From contig SXTL01000010.1 in assembly GCA_005790965.1 (NCBI GenBank), positions 1-10,660 of the forward strand: a DNA stretch of 10,660 bases, in the 5' to 3' direction. The notes below the pieces were generated by a model, which did not search any database, was not told the DNA's origin, and saw nothing but the letters and a program-made list of their open reading frames with translations. The position numbers and the translations under genes were made by a program. This document shows, one piece after another, positions 1 to 7,535 of this stretch. Position 1 is the stretch's first letter, and each line of letters begins with the position of its first letter. This stretch comes from Burkholderiales bacterium (GTDB lineage: Bacteria; Pseudomonadota; Gammaproteobacteria; Burkholderiales; Thiobacillaceae).

Positions 1-208
1 CGGGATGGTGGGGGCCGACATTCTGTTCGGCGACTTGCAGGGCTTTCCGAGCGACCACCACAGCACGGTCATATTTTCCTGCTTGGTATAGATCCATGGT
101 TTCCTGGTTGAGGATGTCCCATTCGATGCCGGCACCCTGCGCATGCGTGAGCAGAGGCATGGCACTGAGCAAGACCAAAGTGAGAACGAGTAATTTGCGC
201 TGTTTCAT
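1..208 (-). CDS. Exported TPR-repeat protein, amino-terminal part (cut by window edge)
   Basis: Only the first 69 codons are in the window; the gene continues past position 1. It begins with a signal peptide: a basic start (MKQRK), a hydrophobic core rich in Leu and Val, and a likely signal peptidase I site after THA near residue 24. The mature part carries a tetratricopeptide segment with the pattern LYQAGKYDRAVVVARKAL followed by a GPHHP turn, the signature of kinesin-light-chain-like TPR repeats, which bind partner proteins. The start is supported by a GAGAGGG ribosome site at 215-221, six bases before the ATG. It lies 20 bp after the ppiD stop on the same strand, so it is probably in the same transcript. 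Its partner and role cannot be told from this fragment. A periplasmic scaffold or adaptor role would be inference. Confidence 0.8.
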   Translation of the reverse strand, partial: MKQRKLLVLTLVLLSAMPLLTHAQGAGIEWDILNQETMDLYQAGKYDRAVVVARKALQVAEQNVGPHHP

Positions 209-228
209 ACAGGACCCTCTCAGAAGGA

Positions 229-2112
229 CTAGCGCGCCTCGGTCTTGCCAAGGACCTTTTCGTCGATGGAGACACCCAGGTCGGCCTTGGCCGCGGCGAT
301 GAAGGCCTTGATCTCGCTCTTGGCCTGCATACGCTGCAGATCAGCGCGGATCCGGCCAGCGTGCTGTTCGGCCGCATTGCCCGCCTGAACTTGGTTGATC
401 CGATAGACGCGGTAGCCGTCCTGGGTCTCAACACCCACGAAGACCGGCAAGCGCTTCGCCGGTTGTTTGAAGATGGCCTTAATCGCCTCTGGCGGCAGGT
501 TCAGCGGCTGCATGCGGGTTACCATCATGTTGGCACTCCAGACCCCCTTACCCGTCTGACCCTGCGCCAGGGCTTCAGCTCCGGCCTTACGCGCCGCAGC
601 CAGCGCAGAACGGCCAGCCAGTTGGTCACGAATCTGAGCCGCCACTTCGGCCAGCGGACGGACTCCAGCCGGTTTGTGTTCCAGAAGGCGCGCCGCCACC
701 AGCATATTGGGGGCCACCTCAATGGCATCGGTGTTCTGTTTCTTGGTCAGGCTTTCCGGTGAGAAAACGGCATCCATCAGACCGGGATGGGCCAGAAAGG
801 CCGGCTCCGCCTGAGTACGACTGACCCAGCCCGAGGTTTGCACCGTCAGGTTGTAGGTCTTAGCCACAGCCTGCAGCCCATTCGCCTGTTCATAGACTTG
901 GTTGGCAAACTTGTCGGCCTGCTCAGCAAAGCGTTTCTGGGCCTCCTGGGTGCGCCATTCTTCGCTTAATTGGGCCTGCAAGCGCTCAAACGGTTTGGCC
1001 TGAGCCGCACGGATCTCATCCAGCAGGACGATGTGGTAGCCAAACTCACTCTCGATAACCCCACTGATCTCGCCTTTCTTCAAGGCAAACGCCGTGTCGG
1101 CAAAGACCTTGACCATACGGTCACGGGTGAAGAAACCCAAGTCGCCTCCCGTGCTGGCAGAACCCGGGTCCTGCGAGTATTTGCGCGCCAAATCCGCAAA
1201 GCGGGCCGGGGTCTTTTTCGCCTCGGCCAGCACCTGTTCGGCTTTTTGCCGGGCCTGAGTCCGCTCGGCCGCGGGCTGGTCGGCCCGCGCGCTGATGAGA
1301 ATATGCCGGGCCCGACGCTGTTCAGGCTCGCTGTAGCGCGACAGGTTGCTCTCGTAATAACGCCGAACCGCCGCCTCATCGACTTTGATATGAGCCTTGA
1401 TGCTATCCAGAGAAAGCACCAGATATTCCATCCGTACCTGCGCCGGGGTCTCTAGCTTGGTGCGCTGGGCTTTGTACTCGGCCTCAAGCGCGGCGTTGTC
1501 GATCTGGCCCGGATTTTGGTATCGGCGGGCGTCAAAAATTTGCTCATTAACTTCGCGTTGTTCGGATAAGGCCGTGATCAGCGGCTTGATACTGCCTTCG
1601 GCGATGACACTGCCTTCACGCAGACCCACTTCCAACTGACCTAATTGAACATCCTGTTGCAGTAAGGTCAGCAATTGCGCCTGACTCATGCCGCGGTTAC
1701 GCAGCCAGCTATCCAAACGCGCCGGGGAAAACTTACCCCCCTCCTGAAAGGCCGGGATCTCGGCCAAGGCTTTGAGCGCCCGTTGCGGATCGGTCTTGAT
1801 ACCACTTTGCTGGGCCGCCGCCGCCATGACGCGCGCGGTAATCAAATCATCCAGCACGGCTTGGCGGAATTGGGGATCTTCGGTGTTTGCTTTCCCTTCG
1901 CCATTGCCTTCGATGGCGTCTTTCTGGTTACGCAATGCCACCTGAAAATCTTCTAAGCTGATGCCATCACCCCCAACCTTGGCGACTTCAAGCACGGCAG
2001 ATCGGTCATTAATATAGGAATCGACGCCAAAGATGGCAAAGGTCAGGATAACCAGACCCAGAATGACGCGGGCAATCCAACCTTGCGCACGGTCACGAAT
2101 AGCTTCTAGCAT
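229..2112 (-). CDS. ppiD: PpiD-type membrane-anchored periplasmic peptidyl-prolyl isomerase / foldase
   Basis: A 627-residue protein, about the usual length of PpiD (E. coli 623). It has a short cytoplasmic start, one transmembrane helix at about residues 15-32, then a SurA_N-like chaperone region to about 220. A single parvulin domain follows at about 265-367, seen from RARHILI near 268-274, GGDLGFF at 322-328 and FGYHIV at 357-362. The rest is the carboxy-terminal chaperone arm. PpiD sits at the inner membrane near the Sec translocon and helps exported proteins fold; in E. coli its parvulin domain has little isomerase activity. Upstream sequence has only a weak GGA ribosome site. The gene is divergent from the mltD-like gene and followed by the TPR gene. 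The hupB-ppiD order common in proteobacteria is not kept here, because a transglycosylase gene occupies the upstream side. Confidence 0.95.
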   Translation of the reverse strand: MLEAIRDRAQGWIARVILGLVILTFAIFGVDSYINDRSAVLEVAKVGGDGISLEDFQVALRNQKDAIEGNGEGKANTEDPQFRQAVLDDLITARVMAAAAQQSGIKTDPQRALKALAEIPAFQEGGKFSPARLDSWLRNRGMSQAQLLTLLQQDVQLGQLEVGLREGSVIAEGSIKPLITALSEQREVNEQIFDARRYQNPGQIDNAALEAEYKAQRTKLETPAQVRMEYLVLSLDSIKAHIKVDEAAVRRYYESNLSRYSEPEQRRARHILISARADQPAAERTQARQKAEQVLAEAKKTPARFADLARKYSQDPGSASTGGDLGFFTRDRMVKVFADTAFALKKGEISGVIESEFGYHIVLLDEIRAAQAKPFERLQAQLSEEWRTQEAQKRFAEQADKFANQVYEQANGLQAVAKTYNLTVQTSGWVSRTQAEPAFLAHPGLMDAVFSPESLTKKQNTDAIEVAPNMLVAARLLEHKPAGVRPLAEVAAQIRDQLAGRSALAAARKAGAEALAQGQTGKGVWSANMMVTRMQPLNLPPEAIKAIFKQPAKRLPVFVGVETQDGYRVYRINQVQAGNAAEQHAGRIRADLQRMQAKSEIKAFIAAAKADLGVSIDEKVLGKTEAR

Positions 2113-2129
2113 GATAAAAATCCATTAGC

Positions 2130-2144
2130 GTACGCTTTGCGTAC
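2130..2144. repeat. Perfect inverted repeat upstream of ppiD (possible operator or leader hairpin)
   Basis: GTACGC and GCGTAC arms of 6 bp are separated by TTT. The repeat lies 18-32 bases before the ppiD ATG. If ppiD is transcribed from the -10 box at 2216-2221 it would be in the leader RNA, where it could fold as a small hairpin; as DNA it could be a protein-binding dyad. Neither role is shown by the sequence alone. Confidence 0.4.
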
Positions 2145-2215
2145 AGTCTGTTGTAAGACAGTCACACCGATCTCGACTGTGAAGTATCCATGCAGCCTAT
2201 CGACTGCGCGCGCTG

Positions 2216-2221
2216 ATTATA
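2216..2221 (-). promoter_or_regulatory. Candidate -10 box for ppiD
   Basis: On the minus strand this reads TATAAT, a perfect sigma70 -10 hexamer. The -35 region at 17-bp spacing (2239-2244) reads ATGGCG and matches only 3 of 6 consensus positions. Transcription from here would give a leader of roughly 95 bases before the ppiD ATG. The promoter is plausible but unproven. Confidence 0.4.
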
Positions 2222-2330
2222 CCTAGCTGACCGCGTCACGCCATGGTTTGCCACGCAAGGTAAGGGCGCTTGGCCTGTGTCAAAAACCCTCACTCGAAAC
2301 CCGAGACAGCAACAGAACCCATTGAATAAC

Positions 2331-2359
2331 TTGATTTTTGAACACCTCCCGGATAAAAT
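2331..2359 (+). promoter_or_regulatory. Sigma70-type promoter for the mltD-like gene
   Basis: TTGATT (2331-2336) and TAAAAT (2354-2359) are separated by exactly 17 bp, a good match to the housekeeping consensus. The expected transcript start is near 2366. This argues against the GTG at 2277 as the start of the downstream gene, and makes the ATG at 2367 nearly leaderless, so it affects the choice of start codon. Confidence 0.55.
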
Positions 2360-2393
2360 TGCGGACATGCTCATCAAGATTCAATCTATTACG

Positions 2394-3644
2394 ATGCAGG
2401 GAAGCAAGGCCTCTCGTAGCCAGGAAAGAACCGCCAAACCCCGTCTGCTAGCCCTCCTCGGGCTGTGTCTGACAGGTTTATTTGTACTACCGACGGCCTT
2501 TGCTGAACCCGTGCGGCGCGAGGCCCCGGCCGTGCTGGCATCAGCCGCCCTCCCCGCCCTGGCTAATGAAACCGATCTCTGGTCGCGCGTCCGTGAAGGT
2601 TTTGTCATGGAAGAGGTTTCGCCCGCCTTGGTGCGAACCCATGAGCGCTGGTTTGCCAGCCATCCGGAACACCTGGCGCGCACGACCGAGCGCAGCCGCC
2701 CATATCTTTATCATGTGGTAGAAGAAGTTGAGCGCCGTGGCATGCCCATGGAGGCCGCCCTGTTACCTTTCATCGAATCGGCCTATAACCCTGCGGCCAC
2801 TTCGCCGCGCGCCGCCGCCGGAATGTGGCAATTCATCCCCTCCACCGGTCGTCTCTATGGTCTGAAACAAGATGGTTGGGTGGATAGCCGCCGCGAAGTG
2901 ACGGCCGCTACCGATGCCGCGCTCGATTACCTGCAAAAATTGTATGCCCAATTCGGCCGCTGGGATCTCGCCTTCGCTGCCTACAACTGCGGTGAGGGGT
3001 GTGTCGCGCGGGTTCTTAAAAAGAACGCTAGCAAGGGTAAATCGCTGGACTACGCTAGTCTGGCTCTACCCACCGAGACGCGCCACTATGTGCCCAAGCT
3101 GATCGCCCTGCGCAATATTGTGCGCGAGCCGGAACGCTTCCGTGTTCAGTTGGAGCCGATCGACAACGAGGCCTATTTCATGCAGGTCAATCTCAAACAG
3201 CCCATGACCGCGACCACGGCCGCCAAGCTCGCCGAGATGAGCATGACCGAATTTATCCAGCTCAACCCGGGATTTCGCCGCAATGTCATTGGTGGCGTTA
3301 CCTCCAGCGCTCTGCTAATCCCGGCGGACCGGGTCGAGACCTTCCACTTTAATCTGCAACAAGCCGGCAAAACCGAGAGTTCGCTTAAGGTTTACACCCC
3401 CAAAAGTGGCGATACTTTAGCCAAGATTGCCGACCGTTTTGGGGTCACCCTGCAATGGCTGCGTGATCACAATGTGGTCAAACCCAACCGCAAGGGCACC
3501 CTCTCCGAATCGCAAACTGTTCTGGTCCCGGCTCAGAAACCAGAATCTGAACCGACCAAGTCCAACAAAAAATCGGATTTGCGTGCCAGTCTGTCGCATC
3601 CCAGCCGCACGCCAGCCGTTCACCAGCCTGCCCGCCCGCTTTGA
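2394..3644 (+). CDS. mltD: MltD-like membrane-bound or exported lytic murein transglycosylase with LysM domain
   Basis: Cleaves the MurNAc-GlcNAc bond of peptidoglycan with anhydro-MurNAc formation. The 416-residue product has a signal peptide (basic start, core at about 18-34, likely cut after AFA near 37) with no lipobox, unlike E. coli MltD. The SLT catalytic domain is at about 100-245: catalytic Glu in LPFIESAYNP (E128), GMWQFIPSTG at 143-152, AAYNCGEG at 195-202, and ETRHYVPKL at 228-236. One LysM domain lies at about 332-380 (VYTPKSGDTLAKIADRFGV). A basic, Pro/Ser-rich tail follows. E. coli MltD has two LysM copies. Start choice is uncertain: the frame is open back to a GTG at 2277 and has another ATG at 2367. 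I chose 2394 because it lies downstream of the predicted transcript start and gives the shortest signal peptide, although no clear ribosome site precedes it. Confidence 0.85.
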   Translation: MQGSKASRSQERTAKPRLLALLGLCLTGLFVLPTAFAEPVRREAPAVLASAALPALANETDLWSRVREGFVMEEVSPALVRTHERWFASHPEHLARTTERSRPYLYHVVEEVERRGMPMEAALLPFIESAYNPAATSPRAAAGMWQFIPSTGRLYGLKQDGWVDSRREVTAATDAALDYLQKLYAQFGRWDLAFAAYNCGEGCVARVLKKNASKGKSLDYASLALPTETRHYVPKLIALRNIVREPERFRVQLEPIDNEAYFMQVNLKQPMTATTAAKLAEMSMTEFIQLNPGFRRNVIGGVTSSALLIPADRVETFHFNLQQAGKTESSLKVYTPKSGDTLAKIADRFGVTLQWLRDHNVVKPNRKGTLSESQTVLVPAQKPESEPTKSNKKSDLRASLSHPSRTPAVHQPARPL

Positions 3645-3655
3645 GCGGTCCTGAT

Positions 3656-5419
3656 TCAGCCCGGCGCTGAAGCCAGCAAGGCTTGCGTGTAGGGATGCTG
3701 CGGCGCCGCCATGACGATCTCGGTGGCCCCCGCTTCGACAATCTTCCCGCCCTGCATCACCACCACCCGATCGGCAAAATAGCCGACTAAAGGCAGATTG
3801 TGGGTAATAAACAAGTAAGCCAAACCGTGCTCGTCCTGTAAGGCCCGCAACAACGCCAGCACTTGCGCCTGAACTGACACATCGAGCGCGCTGGTCGGTT
3901 CGTCCAGAATCAGCAATTGCGGCTCGACGCACAGCGCCCGTGCGATGGCAAGACGCTGGCGCTGACCACCGGAAAAGGCGTGCGGATAACGCGGCATGGC
4001 ACTCGCATCCAAACCCACCCGGTTAAGCATGCGTTCGATCTGTTGCCGGCGCGCGCCAGGCCCCATTTCCGGACGCAAGGCCTGCAAGCCTTCTTCCAGA
4101 ATATCGCCTACCCGCATGCGTGGATTCAGCGAAGAGAACGGGTCTTGAAACACAATCTGGGCGCGGCTACGGAAGGCATGCAAGTCTGCGCCGCGCAGGT
4201 TTAAAACCTCCTCGCCATGCAAGCGTATCCGGCCCCGCACCGTCGCCTGCGGCTGCAGGCGCAGCAAGGCGCGCGCTAAACTGCTCTTGCCGCAACCCGA
4301 TTCACCCACCAACGCCAGCGTCTCGCCCCGATTCAGGTGCAGGCTAACCCCATCAACCGCCCGCACCCAGTCGGCGGTGCGCTGCCATAAGCCACGGCGA
4401 ATGGGATAGTGAACACAAAGATCTTCAACCTGTAAGAGTGGGGTCCCCTGTGCACTCGTTGCATCGGCCAAAGGCTGAGCGGCGATCGATGGCGGCGACG
4501 CAACCGCCTGATCCAGCGGAAACAGGCAACGCACGCCGTGTTCGAGCGGCGGTGCCAGCTCACGGCAACGGGGCTGGACCTGGCCACAACGCGGCGCAAA
4601 ACGGCAACCACGCGGCCAAGCGCCGGCCAAGGGCACGCTGCCCGGCAGACTTGATAAGGGCTGGCCACGGCGGCCCAGACTGGGTGTCACTTGCATCAGA
4701 GCGCGGGTGTATGGGTGCCGGGCAGCGCAAGCGAACAAGGCCGACGCCGGCGCTTCTTCGACTACCTGCCCGGCGTAAAGCACCGCCACCGTGTCTGCCA
4801 TCTCGCGGGCAATGCCAAGATCGTGGGTAATCAGTAACAAAGCCATACGGCGCTTGGCTTGCAAGTCGCGCAGCAGCCGCAAAATCTGCGCCTGCACCGT
4901 TACATCGAGGGCCGTGGTTGGCTCATCAGCGATCAAAATCTCCGGTTCGCCCGCCAGCATCATGGCGATCAAGGCGCGCTGGCGTTGGCCGCCGGATAAC
5001 TGGAAGGGGTAACTCTGCGCGTGCTGTGGCTGCAGGTCCACATCGGCCAGCAGGCTGGCCACCGTTTGCGAGGAGCCATGCGCCACTAAGGCTTCTTCGA
5101 TTTGCGCAGCAATGGTCAGCACCGGGTTGAGGCTACTCATGGGCTCCTGAAACACCATCGCCAACCGCCCACCGCGCCAGCCGCGCATCTGGCGTTCAGG
5201 GAGACTGAACAGATCCTGCTCAGCCAGCCGCGCCTGCCCCCCTGCAATCGTCACCCCCTCGGGCAACAGGCGCAGCAACGACAGCGCCGTCAGCGATTTG
5301 CCGCAGCCCGATTCGCCCAGCAGCACCAAGCAACGACCGGCTTCCAGAGCAAGCGACACCCCATCCACGGCATGGCGACCGTCCGGCAGGCGAACGACGA
5401 GATCAGCAAGTTGCAACAT
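3656..5419 (-). CDS. Double-domain oligopeptide ABC importer ATPase (YejF-like, DppD+DppF in one chain)
   Basis: Powers the importer encoded by the three genes before it. The 587-residue protein contains two complete nucleotide-binding domains. The first has Walker A GESGCGKS near 36-43, signature LSGGQ near 142-146, Walker B ILIADE near 162-167 and the switch His near 199. The second has Walker A GESGCGKS near 372-379, signature FSGGQ near 483-487, Walker B LLILDE near 503-508 and His near 540. All catalytic motifs are intact in both halves. Between them is a four-cysteine segment (GCRFAPRC, then RC and RC, at about 272-299) typical of the oligo_HPY region after the first domain of peptide importers. 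The ATG at 5419 shares one base with the upstream stop (TGATG) and follows a G-rich ribosome site, so it is preferred over the TTG one codon earlier. The stop is only 11 bp from the convergent mltD stop. Confidence 0.93.
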   Translation of the reverse strand: MLQLADLVVRLPDGRHAVDGVSLALEAGRCLVLLGESGCGKSLTALSLLRLLPEGVTIAGGQARLAEQDLFSLPERQMRGWRGGRLAMVFQEPMSSLNPVLTIAAQIEEALVAHGSSQTVASLLADVDLQPQHAQSYPFQLSGGQRQRALIAMMLAGEPEILIADEPTTALDVTVQAQILRLLRDLQAKRRMALLLITHDLGIAREMADTVAVLYAGQVVEEAPASALFACAARHPYTRALMQVTPSLGRRGQPLSSLPGSVPLAGAWPRGCRFAPRCGQVQPRCRELAPPLEHGVRCLFPLDQAVASPPSIAAQPLADATSAQGTPLLQVEDLCVHYPIRRGLWQRTADWVRAVDGVSLHLNRGETLALVGESGCGKSSLARALLRLQPQATVRGRIRLHGEEVLNLRGADLHAFRSRAQIVFQDPFSSLNPRMRVGDILEEGLQALRPEMGPGARRQQIERMLNRVGLDASAMPRYPHAFSGGQRQRLAIARALCVEPQLLILDEPTSALDVSVQAQVLALLRALQDEHGLAYLFITHNLPLVGYFADRVVVMQGGKIVEAGATEIVMAAPQHPYTQALLASAPG

Positions 5420-6561
5420 CAACCCGCCCCCCTCGGATCAAACGCCGCGCGCACGGCGTCAGCGAACAGGTTGGCGGCCAGCACCAGGGTAAACAGGAAG
5501 GCAAACGCCGTCGCGAGTGGCCACCACACGACTGGCTCACGCGCCAGCTCCAAGCGTGCGGCGTTGATCATGTTGCCGAAACTGGGCGTAGCCGGATCAA
5601 CCCCCGCACCGACATAAGACAACACCACCTCGGCCAGCACCAGCCCGGAAAAATCCAGAACCACCGTAATGATGACCAGATGCGCCACATTGGGTAGCAC
5701 ATGGCGCGCCAGGATGCGCCCGTGCGATACGCCAAAGGCACGCGCTGCCTGGATGTAATCCAGCTCGCGGAGTTTCAGGGTCTCAGCTCGCAACAAGCGC
5801 GCGAGCCCGGTCCAGCCAGTCAGCCCCAGAATGGCGCAGAGGGCCAACAAACGCAGGTCGGCCCGTGCCGCCGCGCTGTTGAACCACTCGCCATGCGCGT
5901 CGATCTGCACATCCACGACCAGCACCGCCGCCGCAATCAGCAATACGCCGGGGATGGAATTAAGCGTGGTGTACAGATATTGGATCGCGTCATCTACCCG
6001 ACCGCCAAAATAGCCCGCCGCAATCCCCAGCGCACAAGCGAGGGGCAACATCACCAAAGTCGTCAGCGTGCCGATCAACAAGCCGGTGCGCACGCTTTTC
6101 AGGGCCAGATACAGCACATCTTGGCCCACCTTGTCGGTGCCCAGTGGGTGAACATGGGCAATGGCCGGAGCCAGGCGTGCCACCGAGCCATCGGCCAGGG
6201 TCACGCTTTCTTTCACCAGCAAGGTGGCCGCCAGCGGAGCCGAATAAGTTTTCTCACTGGCCGTACGCAAAGGGGTAAGCACGGTATCCAGCACCGACAG
6301 CACCTCGCCACTGTATTGCTGCGCCTGTCCCGCTGGAGTCTCCACGGCTACGCGAAAATGCAGCGAATCAAACACGCCGACACTGACAAAAAAGACCATT
6401 ACCCACGCCGACCAGCGCCCCATCCTGGCAGCGAATACCCCACGCCAAGTCGCCCGCGCGCGCTCTGAACGGCGGCTGCGCCAGACATAAGCCCCCACCG
6501 CTGCAAGCAGCAGGAACAGCACGGCATCGCTGATCAGCAAGGTGGGTTGAATACCCATCAT
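5419..6561 (-). CDS. ABC importer permease, DppC/OppC type, with extra amino-terminal helix
   Basis: An inner-membrane subunit forming half of the transport channel. The 380-residue protein ends with a BPD_transp_1 domain at about 155-375: HPLGTDKVGQDVL near 138-150 is the DppC hallmark before the domain, and the EAA loop that docks with the ATPase is at about 271-290 (QAARAFGV...HVLPN). Helices are visible at about 8-27, 49-66, 156-184, 201-218, 236-256, 291-318 and 345-368. The helix at 8-27 lies ahead of the point where DppC/OppC proteins usually begin, and about 85 residues of periplasmic sequence follow the second helix. The start ATG overlaps the previous stop as ATGA, with GTGAGG five bases before it, which fixes the start well. 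The substrate is unknown, but peptides are the family norm. Confidence 0.92.
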   Translation of the reverse strand: MMGIQPTLLISDAVLFLLLAAVGAYVWRSRRSERARATWRGVFAARMGRWSAWVMVFFVSVGVFDSLHFRVAVETPAGQAQQYSGEVLSVLDTVLTPLRTASEKTYSAPLAATLLVKESVTLADGSVARLAPAIAHVHPLGTDKVGQDVLYLALKSVRTGLLIGTLTTLVMLPLACALGIAAGYFGGRVDDAIQYLYTTLNSIPGVLLIAAAVLVVDVQIDAHGEWFNSAAARADLRLLALCAILGLTGWTGLARLLRAETLKLRELDYIQAARAFGVSHGRILARHVLPNVAHLVIITVVLDFSGLVLAEVVLSYVGAGVDPATPSFGNMINAARLELAREPVVWWPLATAFAFLFTLVLAANLFADAVRAAFDPRGAG

Positions 6562-7535
6562 TGCAGCCTCACCCGTGGGTCAACCCAGGCATAAGACAGA
6601 TCCGTTAGCATCAGGCCGAGGATGTAGAGCAACGAACCCAAAAACACCATCGCGCGGACAATGGCAAAGTCCTGCGCCTGAATCGCGTCGATGGTGTAGC
6701 TGCCAAGTCCCGGAATACCGAAGAACGATTCCAGAATCAAACTACCCAGAAACAAGCGCGGGATCACCACCACCACGCCGGTCAAAATAGGAATGGCCGC
6801 GTTGCCGAGGATGTGGCGAAACAGCACCCGGAAGGGTGAAAGGCCCTTGGCGTGCGCAGTGCGAACATAGTCATGGCCGGCCTCCTCCAAAAACAGGGCG
6901 CGATAAAAGCGAGTCGAATCACCAATCCCGCTTACCATCCCGATCAAGACCGGCAACACCAAAAAATGCAACCCGGACAGCCCCGGCGCATATCCTGAAA
7001 TGGGCACCCACTGCCACCACTTGGCCAGTAATACCTGACCACCGATAACATAAAACAACCCCGAAATCGACATCAATGCCACCAGCAGAATAACGCCTAC
7101 CGTGTCGATTGCGGTGTTGCGGAAGAACACCAAAAACAGCGCTATAGCCAGATAGGCTCCCAGACCCAGGACAAAGGTCGGCAAGGCCACCACCAAGCTC
7201 GGCCACATACGCTTGCCAATCTCGCGACCAATGTCACGACCGTCATCCGCCGCGCCAAAATCCAGAGCAAACAATTTCAGCGACTTCTGCACAAACAGCG
7301 TCTGCGTCACCTTCGCTACGCCCTCGCCTGCCGGGTTGTAAAAATGCGGCAGGTCATAGCCATGTTGCACCTTCCAGCGCTCCACCGCCTCTGCCGTAAT
7401 CCGTTTACCCCCGAGATGCAGGCGCGCCATATCATCGGGCGAACTGACCCCAAAGAACAAGGCAAAGGTAAGCAGATTCACCCCAAGCAGGATCGGCAGG
7501 GCATACGCCAAACGGCGGATTAGGTAGGTGATCAT
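6558..7535 (-). CDS. ABC importer permease, DppB/OppB type
   Basis: The partner permease of the importer. At 325 residues it is close to the usual DppB length. It begins with the typical MITYLIRRLAYALPILLGV first helix (about 1-29), then a periplasmic loop and helices at about 113-137, 145-168, 187-206, 245-270 and 291-315. The EAA coupling loop is at about 217-245 (EEAGHDYVRTAHAKGL then FRHILGN), and FFGIPGLGSY at 271-280 is a strongly conserved DppB motif. The frame is open upstream to 7778, but the ATG at 7535 is the right start: it overlaps the stop of the binding-protein gene as ATGA and is preceded by the strong ribosome site GGAGGGAGG at 7546-7554. The longer form would run through the end of the upstream gene. 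The family assignment is firm; the substrate is not. Confidence 0.93.
   Translation of the reverse strand: MITYLIRRLAYALPILLGVNLLTFALFFGVSSPDDMARLHLGGKRITAEAVERWKVQHGYDLPHFYNPAGEGVAKVTQTLFVQKSLKLFALDFGAADDGRDIGREIGKRMWPSLVVALPTFVLGLGAYLAIALFLVFFRNTAIDTVGVILLVALMSISGLFYVIGGQVLLAKWWQWVPISGYAPGLSGLHFLVLPVLIGMVSGIGDSTRFYRALFLEEAGHDYVRTAHAKGLSPFRVLFRHILGNAAIPILTGVVVVIPRLFLGSLILESFFGIPGLGSYTIDAIQAQDFAIVRAMVFLGSLLYILGLMLTDLSYAWVDPRVRLQ

Noticed and set aside
2277..2393. Upstream starts (GTG 2277, ATG 2367) for the mltD-like gene
   Set aside because: The GTG at 2277 lies before the predicted promoter at 2331-2359 and would bury the signal peptide under 39 extra residues. The ATG at 2367 would be leaderless. 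Neither is fully excluded, because the ATG at 2394 also lacks a clear ribosome site.
2113..2393. tRNA or hupB gene upstream of ppiD, as often seen in proteobacteria
   Set aside because: No cloverleaf, T-loop consensus or HU coding sequence is present in the 281-bp gap.
3636..3648. CCGCT-TTG-AGCGG inverted repeat over the mltD stop codon as a terminator
   Set aside because: The stem is only 5 bp with a 3-base loop and no T-run follows on either side.
5701..6468. 255-codon open frame on the plus strand opposite the DppC-type permease
   Set aside because: The translation is rich in Gln, Arg and His with no domain or ribosome site, and it is antisense to a well-conserved permease. It is a by-product of GC-rich codon use.
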